Assembly (NCBI GenBank): GCA_011037195.1
Contig: JAAEAF010014523.1
Location: 62,001-126,000 of the forward strand
From: Triatoma infestans
Lineage: Eukaryota > Arthropoda > Insecta > Hemiptera > Reduviidae
Direction of reading: 5' to 3'
DNA length: 64,000 nt
Numbering within the stretch: the stretch's first letter is position 1; each line of letters starts with the position of its first letter. The position numbers and the translations under genes were made by a program. The notes under the pieces are model-generated. The model was not told the origin of the DNA and did not search any database. It worked only from the letters and a program-made list of their open reading frames with translations. Below are positions 47,111 through 55,319 of the stretch, in pieces.

Positions 47111-47345
47111 TTTTTCAGTAATTCCTGCTTCAAGGTTTCTGACGTTCGCCTGTCAGTAGGATATTTTGATAAAGAGTGTGTGATAGCATGGACTTGCACA
47201 GGGTAAAATCAGTTTACACATCCCTGTGTAAAATCCCTGTGATTTTACCTTGAGGAAGCAAGTCTGATGTTGGACGAAAGTCCGAAACTTGTAGATGATC
47301 ACAAAATGTAGCAGTTTATCAAGGAAAAATTCTTAAATCTCTACA
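47111..47345. mobile_element. Penelope-like inverted pair, hammerhead-like motifs
   Basis: The plus motif at 47258-47300 reads CTGATGT, perfect hairpin GGAC-GAAA-GTCC, GAAAC, TT, GTA, GATGATC: only the last core A is changed. Helix I is lost (AAGT opposite GATG). The minus motif at 47156-47131 reads CTGACAGGCGAACGTCAGAAACC and is decayed. Between them GACTTGCACAGGGTAAAATC (47191-47210) is inverted against GATTTTACC..GCAAGTC (47241-47264). The sequence after the plus motif, GATGATCACAAAATGTAGC, is the counterpart of GATGACCACAAAATGAAGC at 53.97 kb, so the loci are one family. Confidence 0.65.
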
Positions 47346-47499
47346 ATAAAATAATAAATTAATTTGCTACTTTAATGGTATTGACCATCATCAAATTTGC
47401 CAAAGAATATTTCATTTGCAGCAACATCCAGCGGCCCGCCTTTGAAGCGCACATCAATTACGCATTACATCCCCTGTGTACAATGTTTACAATACATTA

Positions 47500-47775
47500 C
47501 AATGTATGGGCGAATGAAGTTCAACTTTGACTGCAAATCTCCCACCTAAAAGCTGTTGGAGAAACTGAATAAAAGTCGAGCATCTGAACATTTAATCATT
47601 CACAACCCAGATAAACTCTAAAGTGTAAACATTAGCCTTCAGATCAATATGACAAGCTAACAAGTCTCAAGATTCAATCTTGAAAGGTTCACCAAGTTAG
47701 CCACTATAACTAATCCACCATTAGAACAAGCAAGAGCTACATCACTCTTCCGACGACTCACGTCAGCCAACGCTA
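47500..47775. repeat. Dispersed repeat pair with 45.7 kb
   Basis: Partner of 45690-45960. It ends near AGCCAACGCTACCA, a string that also occurs at 48486. Class unknown. Confidence 0.4.
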
Positions 47776-48149
47776 CCAGAATAGAATATAATTTTATTTG
47801 CCAAAGATTAATTCTTGTACAAATGTTTTGCTACAATTACAGAAATTCCCCGGGAGTCTAGAATTCTCCTTTGCAAAATATTATAAGCAAATACTTAATA
47901 CCTACACCGTTAAAATGCAAATAAATTGACAAGTAAATATCAGTATGTAGCAAATAAATATCACACAAATAGCAAATTAATTCAGAACATGATTATTATT
48001 ATTTGTTATGATAAGTTCACTAATTCTGTAACAATTTTTTTCTAAATAAACAAAAAAATAATTGGTTAACTTTATCGATATTATCACTAACCACTAATCA
48101 AAATATTTTCAATATTTATCTGTGGATTAGAATCTTGTAAATATGGTGC
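47776..48149. other. No gene recognised
   Basis: AT-rich, nothing recognised. Confidence 0.4.
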
Positions 48150-48455
48150 ATGTCTGCCTGGGACCGTTGAGTTTTGGGCACTTCAGAAATAGATGTTGGT
48201 TATGAATTCATTGCATATAGGGCATATTTTATTTTCTTGAAGGTTATATATACTGTACTGTTAAGATACAGATTGATTGATATTAGGTTTGATACTGAGA
48301 GACGGCTTACAATCCTTAGTTTTTTTTACCTGGATCTTGTATTTCAAATAGTTTTCTGGTTCATTGATATTGAAGCTACTGATTGTCCTGTAGATAGGGT
48401 TGCTGGTTGAGTTTAGGGCTCTATTGATGTCTATGGAGAGTAGATTATTTTTCAT
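48150..48455 (-). pseudogene. LINE C-terminal zinc-finger remnant
   Basis: On the minus strand, 48455-48261 is an open Asn/Ser-rich frame. After a frame change, 48240-48150 reads ICPICNEF, then in a further frame HLFLKCPKLNGPRQ. Together this is a C-P-I-C ... H-x4-C finger followed by P-K-L-x-G-x-R, as at the end of many jockey- and R1-like ORF2 proteins. No reverse transcriptase is found beside it. Dead scrap. Confidence 0.5.
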
Positions 48456-48739
48456 TTTATCGAGGATATCTTCATGCCGTCCATAGCCAACGCTACCATT
48501 TTACACTAAACTGTCAAATATCACACTATCGACAATCGTAACACTCTTCTCTCCTTACTCAGTAAATCATAAAAAGGAAATTGTGAATTGTAAAGTCAGT
48601 TTGTGTGTTCTTCATCATCATCATCATCACTAATGACCATCATCGTACATCATTAACCTACACTAACATGTATGTATAATTGCAGCCTTCCTTCTTATGC
48701 TAATCAACTTGTTGGACATCAGAATATACAACAAACATC

Positions 48740-48773
48740 ATAACATAATATGATGGCATAACATAATATGATG
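48740..48773. repeat. 17-base tandem duplication at LINE-B border
   Basis: ATAACATAATATGATGG-type unit occurs twice in a row, ending exactly at the 5' border of LINE-B. The second copy contains the target duplication TAATATGATG. Confidence 0.7.
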
Positions 48774-49558
48774 GCTGCCCTGCGGGCACTTGACTCGTGG
48801 GAGATCAGGTCAAGGCTGGTGTGGGATACACTTAGGGATATTGGTAGCCATAATAAGGTCTTCCTGGTTAGGGTACCTAGGCATTCGGGTCACCGACGTA
48901 ATGAGGCGGCAGATCGTTTGGCCTGGGAGGGTTCCATCGGAATACTTATAGGGCCGGGACCGTTCTATGGTGTCTCAAGATGCCTCAGGAGTGCATCCAT
49001 CAGGACATGGACGCAGGACCGATCAAGAGAATGGTGGGTTAAAACCCCAGGCCAGAGGCAGACGAAAACGTTTATTTCTAGCTACTCGCCCAGGCTAACT
49101 GCAGAATTACTCCAACCAAGCCGGGTGGCCATAAGGATGGCAGTTGGCGTTCTCACTGGCCATTGCAGACACATAAGCACATGCACTGCATGGGCCTGGC
49201 AGCGGATAGCCTGTGTAGGTTTTGTCAGGAAGAAGAGGAAACAGCACTGCACTTGCTATGTCAGTGCGAGGGGCTAGTATGGCTGAGGTACCGCCTCTTC
49301 GAAGAAGAAAAGCTGGTGCCTACAGGCCTTAGCCAGTGGCCCCTCTCGGGTCTACTAAGTCTATTAAAGCAGACAGGACTCGAGAAGGTGCGCTAATTGA
49401 CCACCTGGGGAGACCTTCCCAGACTCCACAGTGCGATAAAGGACAGGACGCAGGCAGGATCTCCAGCTTAAGGGATGCCACAATAGACCCACAGGGGTCG
49501 CAGTGGCGCAGGCTGAAGAGCCAATCCCCCAAAGAATCTAATCTAATCTAATATGATG
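48764..49558 (+). mobile_element. RNase H LINE-B, 5'-truncated, 10-bp TSD
   Basis: Body 48774-49548, flanked by TAATATGATG at 48764-48773 and 49549-49558. The 3' tail is (AATCT)n/(TAATC)n at 49535-49548, the same type as the 14.1 kb copy. The 3' UTR (49397-49534) includes GAAGGTGCGCTAATTGACC and CACAGGGGTCGCAGTGG. GC content is clearly above that of the surroundings, suggesting a young insertion. Confidence 0.9.
48774..49396 (+). pseudogene. LINE-B ORF2 C-terminus: RNase H and zinc finger
   Basis: Two overlapping frames with one shift near 49160-49190. The first starts AALRALDSWEIRSRLVWDTL, so truncation lies within the SDSQAALKAL motif. It continues VFLVRVPRHSGHRRNEAADR, in which the usual WVPGH is RVPRH, a likely inactivating change, while the final Asp survives. 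Then TWTQDRSREWWVKTPGQRQ and RVAIRMAVGVLTGHC follow. The second frame carries HMHCMGLAADSLCRFCQEEE and TALHLLCQCEGLVWLRYRLF, the zinc finger, and ends at GLEKVR. First Asp and Glu of RNase H are missing. Not functional. Confidence 0.85.
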
Positions 49559-50187
49559 ATGTTATAACAAAATATGATCGATATAATCGATGAACGATAT
49601 GATCTAAGGATATTTTTTATTTTATTTTTTGACCTTCCTAAACTAACAACAACAGAAATAATTTAGCATCAAAAACAGCAAACTAACTTTGGTGAATCAA
49701 TATTCTAAAGAAAAGGATTGGGACCTCTTACAAAACTTAAAACAAACAATAGCCAATCGTTTGTGAATAATATCATAAATATTTCTGCAAGCAATTTGGG
49801 AGTCTAATTTTCTGTTCAATATGAAAAAGAACTTTTGCCAGAAAATTATTAAAAATACATATATGTACCCAATATCATAGTTGTTTTTATAATGAAAAAC
49901 TAATAAATCAATAACCTACAAATAATATATAAGTTAAATAGTTTAATGGTTTCCGATAACAATGAAGAAAAAAAGAAGCATTAGGAAGTTTTAGTTTATC
50001 ATAAATTTAAAAATAATTATTTCAACAATTATAATTCTTAGTATTTGCATTGGTTTTTCCACTCTCAGTTTTTATATTTGATGAATTTTTCTGATTAACA
50101 TTTATCGAATTTTCTTGTATCCTTTATGCTACATAAATGATTTGTCAGAACAACACACTCTACCGAAGTTGTTTATAATGAAAATCT
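49559..50187. other. No gene recognised
   Basis: AT-rich, nothing recognised. Confidence 0.5.
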
Positions 50188-50480
50188 AAAATCAATTATA
50201 AAAAAAAAACCCTATGGCGCAACAGCCCATGAAGGGCAAAAGCCTTGCCAGGCGGCGATTTGAATAGGGGTGGTGTAGTAAGCACGCCGCAGTTCTCACG
50301 CTGTTTTTAGTTCCGGCCTTCGCTACCTAGGGCGCTACTAACTGTAGCTTCCCACTTTTTATCCTGATGCTGGGTCAACATCGACCTTGCCCTCACAGGA
50401 ATCGAACCCTCAATTCTCGCACGAAAGGGGAGAGCGCTAGCTAGCCACTACATCAATGCGTGAGGACAAAATCAATTATA
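50188..50480 (-). mobile_element. tRNA-derived SINE2, complete, 13-bp TSD
   Basis: SINE body 50201-50467 between perfect duplications AAAATCAATTATA (50188-50200, 50468-50480). On the minus strand the head has a box A-like GTAGTGGCTAGCTAGCGC and a perfect box B GGTTCGATTCC. The body has GTCGATGTTGACCCAGCATC and CTGCGGCGTGCTTACTACACC. The 3' part GCAAGGCTTTTGCCCTTCATGG, then GCTGTTGCGCCATAGGG, ends in a T-run (A-run on the plus strand at 50200-50209). Different from SINE1 throughout. It is the only copy in the window. Confidence 0.88.
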
Positions 50481-50883
50481 TATAAAATAAATTACTTAAT
50501 GGTTTCCTATAACAAAAAAGAAGAAGAAAAATAAATATGGCGTGAAACACTCATTCGACTTTCTCTCATTCTTTTTAAAAATATAGTGGAGGGAAGGGGA
50601 TAAGTACCAACTCATACTAATCTTGGCAGGTAATAAAGTGATGATTCTATAATGGCCCAGTAGAACGCTCTAAAGACAGTGAACCAACTACATAATATAA
50701 AATTTCAAATAATCGGGACAGAAAAATTCCACTTTAACTATTCAAAATAATTTCCAAATAAAAATAATACGTTATGGTCGGTAAAGTTAGCGTACCAAAT
50801 TTAAAAGAAATCGTTGAAGTTTGTTTTTCGAAAAAAAATTCAAACAGAAAACAAAACTTAAAATCCTTAGTCTATAATGTCGC

Positions 50884-51181
50884 TGTAATAGGATAGAGGA
50901 GGCAGTTTCACTCAGTAGTGTAGACCAGTCCTAGAGTGGGAGAAACTGTTTAAATACAGCTGTGTCAGCCGTAGGAAGGAGTCTACCAACCGTCTTGCAG
51001 CAGAGTTCATGCAGCAGTTATAACGTGTCATCAACCTTTCTCTTTACTTCTCACTATCATTTTATATATTTTAGTGTATAGTCCAGGCAGTTTGTGCTAC
51101 TTTTCGATTATATAGTGCTCACCCATACTTCTAGTTTATTTATGTAACAACGCATTTTCTTTCCTTCTGAAACCCATTATA
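50884..51181 (+). mobile_element. LTR copy A
   Basis: 298 bases from TGTAATAGG to CCCATTATA. Matches copy B over most of its length (CTGTTTAAATACAGCTGTGTCA, CTTGCAGCAGAGTTCAT, TCATCAACCTTTCTCTTTAC, CTACTTTTCGATTATA). TTTAAATA may serve as the TATA box. Flanked on the left by GTCG(C), matching GTCG(G) to the right of copy B. Confidence 0.65.
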
Positions 51182-51190
51182 TTGGGATGA

Positions 51191-51513
51191 TGTATAGGAT
51201 CTGAAGAGAGGGATCCAGAGCAGAGAGAGAGGCAATCTCATTCACTAGTTTAGGCCAGTCTAGACTGGAAGAAACTGTTTAAATACAGCTGTGTCACCGC
51301 CAAAAGGGGGAGCCTATCGACAGTCTTGCAGCAGAGTTCATACAGCAGTCACAACGCGTCATCAACCTTTCTCTTTACCTCTCACTACCATTTTATATAT
51401 TTTAGGGCAGTGTCTAGGCAGTTTGTACTACTTTTCGATTATACAGTGCTCACCCATACTTTTAGTTTATTTATCTAGACAACCCATTTTCTCTCCTTCT
51501 GAAACCCATTATA
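51191..51513 (+). mobile_element. LTR copy B
   Basis: 323 bases from TGTATAGG to CCCATTATA, in the same orientation as copy A and separated from it by only TTGGGATGA (51182-51190). It carries an extra GAGGGATCCAGAGCAGAGAG stretch near its start, which recalls the start of the LTRs at 20.7 and 57.2 kb. The frame 51291-51593 is incidental. Confidence 0.65.
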
Positions 51514-51950
51514 GTCGGAGTTCCAGGTTAAAACAATTTTCATCAAATTTGGAATTTTTATCGATGTTTCCAAAATTTATTAACATTATGTAGTTTGTAA
51601 AATCATAAATTATACTTTAGAGGTCACCTAAGCGTAACTAGCTTAGTTTCCCCTCCCAGAACCATCGAAACAATTAATTTTTCCAGTAAATGTTTTCAAA
51701 TAATCTGGAAAAAAAAACTGTAAACAAAAAAAAACATTCAGTAAAGTTCGTCGCAATTCCGGTTGTTAGATTTGCTCGAAATCTTCGTGAGAAGATACGG
51801 TGGTAGGTGTGTAAACGGAATGCCAAGTTTTGAACCTCCTACAACTTTTCACTAAAAAGCTTTTTTTTTCATGAATTTCTGGTGTAAACTCAATTTGAAA
51901 AATCTGGTACGATGGTAAATACTTCCTCTCCCCACCAGAAAGTTAGATGA

Positions 51951-52867
51951 AATAAAACTTAAATAATCTAAAAATAAAATAATAATCTATTAATACAAAA
52001 AAATAATTCTTTTTTACTTTTCTGCAAGAATGTATTTAATTAAACGTATGTGCTGATAATGCAGCAGAAAGTGTAGGAAGTAAAATAAAATATTCTAAAG
52101 TTTTTTAACAGCCAAATAATTTATACGAAAGTTATAGCGAATAGACGATTAACTAATTAATAATGAAGAATTTAATGAGTAAAAGAAGTTGAAAAAATTG
52201 TACAGGTTTTTAGCTGTTGCATGAAGAAGACCTCTAGATTATAATGACGGTTGGAATAAAAAGAAAAAACACGAACAAAATTACGCATTTATAATGATAA
52301 TAAAATTATAAAATATTAAATGATAATAAAATAGCAAACAGAAAACCTATAAAAGTAAGTAGGAATATATGCAGAATCATTTCTAGGCGGCCACTTTATA
52401 GCTGTTTACTATCTTAACATTAAGAGAATACCACGGGTATAGATATCTTTCTGTTTAGTAATAATACGTAGTAGTAGAGAGAGTTTGGTCCTCTTTTCTT
52501 CTTATCTATAATTACCATCTCAATTAGTGGGGCCGTCGGACAAGGCTACGAGAATATTGTGGGGCTACTACCGACTGCACAAATACCAGTATATAGCCTA
52601 GAGCAATTGTTCAGAAGCAAGCTAATAGAAAACAGTGAGTAAAGGAACATAACTGTGGAGGACAAAGAGGATAAAGGAATAAGATTACGTTGCGGCCACA
52701 TTATGTACACACAGAGATACACTTACACACGATTAAATACTTATAGATTCTTTAATTTCCTTAACTTTAAATAGCCGCCCCAAACAGAAGTTAACTTGGG
52801 TGATAATAGAAGCTTTCTCACGACCCTCCTCATTTTATTAATTATAAGATTAATTTTATTTACTTAT
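51951..52867. other. No gene recognised
   Basis: AT-rich to 52380. A somewhat GC-richer stretch at 52480-52740 has no recognised motif. Confidence 0.45.
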
Positions 52868-53040
52868 TTTTTTTACTTTCTATTACTGCTATAACAGGAA
52901 TATATCCCGATCTTGTCGATTTTTCGAACTTGAGTTTTCACCGGAAACAGGTGTTTTAAGGTCTAATCATTTTTCCTTTTTCTTAGAAATTGGTCTGTGT
53001 GTTTTCAGCATAATTAAAAAACAGGAAATCGTAGGAATCT
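52868..53040 (-). mobile_element. H element (minus), right part
   Basis: TTTACTTTCTATTACTGC and ATCTTGTCGATTTTTCGAAC (minus-strand H right end), then GAGTTTTCACCGGAAAC and TAGAAATTGGTCTGTGTG blocks. It is cut off by LINE-A at about 53045. Confidence 0.65.
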
Positions 53041-53459
53041 GGAACTTATTATTTGTCTGTGGGGACGGAAACCCTACGCTATCCAAAGCCTCACTGGGCC
53101 CATCTAGCTACCCCAAGAAAAACAACAACAAACCGGGTCTAGAACAAAAATCCAGACCCGGATCTAATCCATCTAAGATTCACCGCGGCCTGGACAAATC
53201 GGACAATAACCTTAAGGGGAAATAGCCTAAGCTCTTCCACAGACATCCTATTCCAGTGATGGCGAACCTATGACACGCGTGTCAGTGCTGACACGCGAGC
53301 TCATTTTTGGTGACACGCATCTTCAAAGATAAAAAATTTCATAATTCAAAAAAATTTTTTTTTTCTGATAATGTAGCTCATATAGTTAGCAACTCTCTCT
53401 GTTTACTACATATTTTGTGTTTAGTTTGTTTCATGGAAATTATAAATACCGATTAACAT

Positions 53460-53520
53460 TTTTTTTAATTTTATCCCTGAAAAAGACAATAAATTTGTCG
53501 AAACGTTGGAAAAGATTTAA
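53460..53520 (+). mobile_element. Hammerhead-like motif inside the hAT element
   Basis: 53471-53515 reads TTATCC, CTGAAAA, one extra A, perfect 5-bp hairpin GACAA-TAAAT-TTGTC, GAAAC, GTT, GGAAAAGA. Helix I pairs TCC with GGA and then continues, after a mismatch, with U-A/U-G pairs. The core has one change (CUGAAAA instead of CUGANGA). ACGU in GAAACGUU is self-complementary, which suits the dimeric form of minimal hammerheads. The repeat's borders within hAT are not clear. Confidence 0.55.
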
Positions 53521-53564
53521 AAAAAAGTGTACATTTTATTGACCGCTCCTCGAGATCTCCTTTA

Positions 53565-53758
53565 GTTGTTTTGCTAACAATTTTTTCATCCACATATTTT
53601 TGTGAGACATTGTTCTCAGCATTAAATAATATTAAGACAAACAAACGGAATCGGTTAACAGATGAAGTCAGTGGCGCTTGCTTGGCCTTGAAATGTACCA
53701 AGTATAAACCCGAAATAGAAGATTTAGCAGACAAACTTCAGCACCAAAAAAGTCATCA
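53565..53758 (+). pseudogene. hAT transposase C-terminal dimerisation domain
   Basis: The frame beginning near 53565 reads TIFSSTYFCETLFSALNNIK, then NRLTDEVSGACLALKCTKY, then EDLADKLQHQKSH. This is the classical hAT C-terminal signature: (F/G)-S-T-Y-x-C-E-x-x-F-S, R-x-R-L-T-D-E, then a hydrophobic helix. The rest of the transposase (zinc finger and DDE core) is missing. A Penelope-like insertion duplicated CACCAAAAAAGTCA. The right-hand copy of that duplication is followed by CTAA, so the original frame ended ...HQKSH-stop immediately at the insertion point. Confidence 0.85.
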
Positions 53759-53795
53759 GAGACATTTTCCGCGGTAGCCTGCTTCATTTTGTAGT

Positions 53796-53833
53796 CATCG
53801 ACCGGTTTCGGGCGTTCGCCCATCTTCAGGATG
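53796..53833 (-). ncRNA. Hammerhead ribozyme motif, minus arm
   Basis: On the minus strand the order is helix I strand CATC, core CUGAAGA, one unpaired U, helix II GGGC/GCCC with GAAC loop, core GAAA, helix III A-U and C-G closing a CG loop, cleavage-site trinucleotide GUC, helix I strand GAUG (4 bp). All conserved core bases of a type I hammerhead are present. Self-cleavage is predicted, not shown. Confidence 0.65.
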
Positions 53834-53936
53834 CGTTTTTCAGACAGTGTGACAACACCGACATGCACAGAGCAAACTTAGTTTTCACACTTAAGTTTGC
53901 TCTGTACGTCTGTGTTGTCGCACTGTCTGAAAAACG

Positions 53937-53974
53937 CATCCTGAAGATGGGCGAACGCCCGAAACCGGTCGATG
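53937..53974 (+). ncRNA. Hammerhead ribozyme motif, plus arm
   Basis: Identical in layout and sequence to the minus-arm motif: CATC 53937-53940, CUGAAGA 53941-53947, extra U 53948, helix II 53949-53960, GAAAC 53961-53965, GUC 53968-53970, GAUG 53971-53974. Predicted cleavage is after 53970. The very short helix III suggests action as a dimer, as described for Penelope-associated minimal hammerheads. Confidence 0.65.
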
Positions 53975-54660
53975 ACCACAAAATGAAGCTGGCTACCACG
54001 GAAAATGTCTCTGATGCTTTCCAGCTCTGCGGAACCAACCACCACACCAAAAAAGTCACTAATTTTTCATATATATTTATTTTCTAATTGTATAAATTTA
54101 TATCGTTTTTCTGTTTTTGTTCAATTATATTTTATATATTTATATTACTTGATTTTGTATGTTAAGTGTCAATGAAATATGTAAGACAAGTCTTTAAATG
54201 TAAACTATGGGTTTCGTAATTTTGGCTTTTGTATTTTAAATGGCGTTAAACAAATAATTAACCTTATGAGTGACACGCCACGAGAATTATGTTTCTATTT
54301 TTCAAAATTTTGACACACCGAGCTCAAAAGGTTCGCCATCACTGTCCTATTCCGACCAAAGGTCAGGAACCTAATTTCCTCACAACCCAGGCAATCAGTC
54401 ATAAGATGGATGGGTGTTTCCTCCTCTGTCTCACAGACTCTACAAATTGGATCCTGCCATTACGTAGAGATGTCTCCTTAAACCACAATGTCCAGTAAGA
54501 GATCCCGAGAGCGCTCCGTGAAAAACACAGCAATGTCTCACTAATGGCCTTGTCCGGACCCCCGAAGAGCTTCTTGGACTGCCGACAACCAACTGAGCTC
54601 ATCCATAAGGATGAATGCTGTGAAGCTGTCAATGTCGGAAGCCTGAATGAAGAAAACACG

Positions 54661-54887
54661 TTGTAGTAAAGAAATAAAAGAAAATATAAAGAAATAAAAG
54701 AAAATAATACTTTTGAAAAATAGTTTAGAATATTTTATAGTATCAAAAATCTAAATTTGTTAATATTTTAAATGTATTTAAGTGCAGTGAAAAGTGTCAG
54801 TTACTGTAATTTTGGGTCATTGCTATTAAAGGTAACAAAAGGCACAAAAATCCATTAAATTAATACAAATCTACTTGGCCAACTGTT
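54661..54887. other. No gene recognised
   Basis: AT-rich with a duplicated GAAATAAAAGAAAATA unit at 54674-54708. Confidence 0.5.
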
Positions 54888-54915
54888 TTGTTAGAGAGAG
54901 AGCATTCCTTAAGAA

Positions 54916-55055
54916 AGTCTGCTTTCTGCTTTCAAACAATACAGTCTGCACTCTGCCTTCAAACAAGAACAGTCTGCACTCTGCTTTCAAACAAGAACAG
55001 TCTGCCTTCTGCTTTCAAAGAATATAGTCTGCATTCTGCTTCCAAGCCAGAACAC
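54916..55055. repeat. Minisatellite, unit about 32 bases
   Basis: About five units of CAGTCTGCACTCTGCTTTC plus AAACAAGAA. The plus frame 54888-55106 translates the array and is an artefact. Confidence 0.85.
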
Positions 55056-55167
55056 TTCAGGAATCGCTCTCTCAAACTCTGTGCCTGTGATAGAGCTTTG
55101 CAGTAATCTTGATAAATAATTAATTTCATAAACATAATAGTTGTGAATATTGTAAAACCATTTAAAC

Positions 55168-55310
55168 TCACTTAGATAATATATTTATTTTAAAAACAGT
55201 GGTGCTCTCTTGATTATTACTAATACTTCTATCTTTATCTCAAACATACTTACAAGCCCTTTTACTAAACCGCTCACGCCACAAACAACTACAACAAACA
55301 CATCCACACC
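55168..55310. repeat. Dispersed repeat shared with 1.6 kb
   Basis: Partner of 1575-1715: ATTTATTTTAAAAACAGTGG, CTCTCTTGATTATTACTAAT and CCTTTTACTAAACCGCTC in the same order. The minisatellite lies just upstream, so it may be part of the same element (for instance an LTR or leader). Confidence 0.5.
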
Positions 55311-55319
55311 AATAACATT

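Larger units (their letters stand above)
50528..51950 (+). mobile_element. H element containing two LTRs
   Basis: The left end (ATGGCGTGAAACACTC then GACTTTCTCTCATTC) is at about 50540-50575. The right end (AATACTTCCTCTCCCCACCAG then AAAGTTAGATG) is at about 51920-51945. Interior blocks AATCGTTGAAGTTTG and AGTAAAGTTCGTCGCAATTCC match other copies. The gap 50884-51513 is occupied by two LTR-like repeats. Confidence 0.65.
53742..54058. mobile_element. Penelope-like inverted pair, 14-bp TSD, intact motifs
   Basis: Insert 53756-54044 between perfect duplications CACCAAAAAAGTCA (53742-53755, 54045-54058). It is almost a perfect palindrome centred near 53885 (CAGAGCAAACTTAG / CTAAGTTTGCTCTG). Each arm holds a hammerhead-like motif: minus 53833-53796, plus 53937-53974. 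Each reads CATC, CTGAAGA, T, GGGC-GAAC-GCCC, GAAAC, CG, GTC, GATG. It has no ORF of its own; the frames across it are symmetric artefacts. Best-preserved copy of the family in the window. Confidence 0.85.
53246..54352 (+). mobile_element. hAT DNA transposon, 8-bp TSD and 16-bp TIRs
   Basis: Element 53254-54344 (1091 bp). TSD TCCTATTC at 53246-53253 and 54345-54352. TIR CAGTGATGGCGAACCT at the left end, with its exact complement AGGTTCGCCATCACTG at the right end. An 8-bp TSD and a TIR beginning CAGTG are hallmarks of the hAT superfamily. It holds only the C-terminal end of a transposase and two Penelope-like insertions or pieces (around 53477 and at 53756-54044), so it is non-autonomous. Confidence 0.92.
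53045..54660 (-). mobile_element. RNase H LINE-A (minus) split by a hAT element
   Basis: The two halves 53045-53253 and 54345-54660 join across the hAT insertion. The left half carries the (AAT)-type tail, 3' UTR and C-terminal coding block. The right half carries the zinc finger (CVRQRRKHPSIL frame is a shadow; the true motif lies on the minus strand near 54400-54440), linker and SSLWMSSVGCRQSKK region. The left half is almost identical to 200-400, so the two copies are close relatives. No clean TSD found for this LINE copy. Confidence 0.8.

Noticed and set aside
53668..54087. Pair of similar proteins on opposite strands
   Set aside because: They are mirror-image frames of the Penelope-like palindrome.
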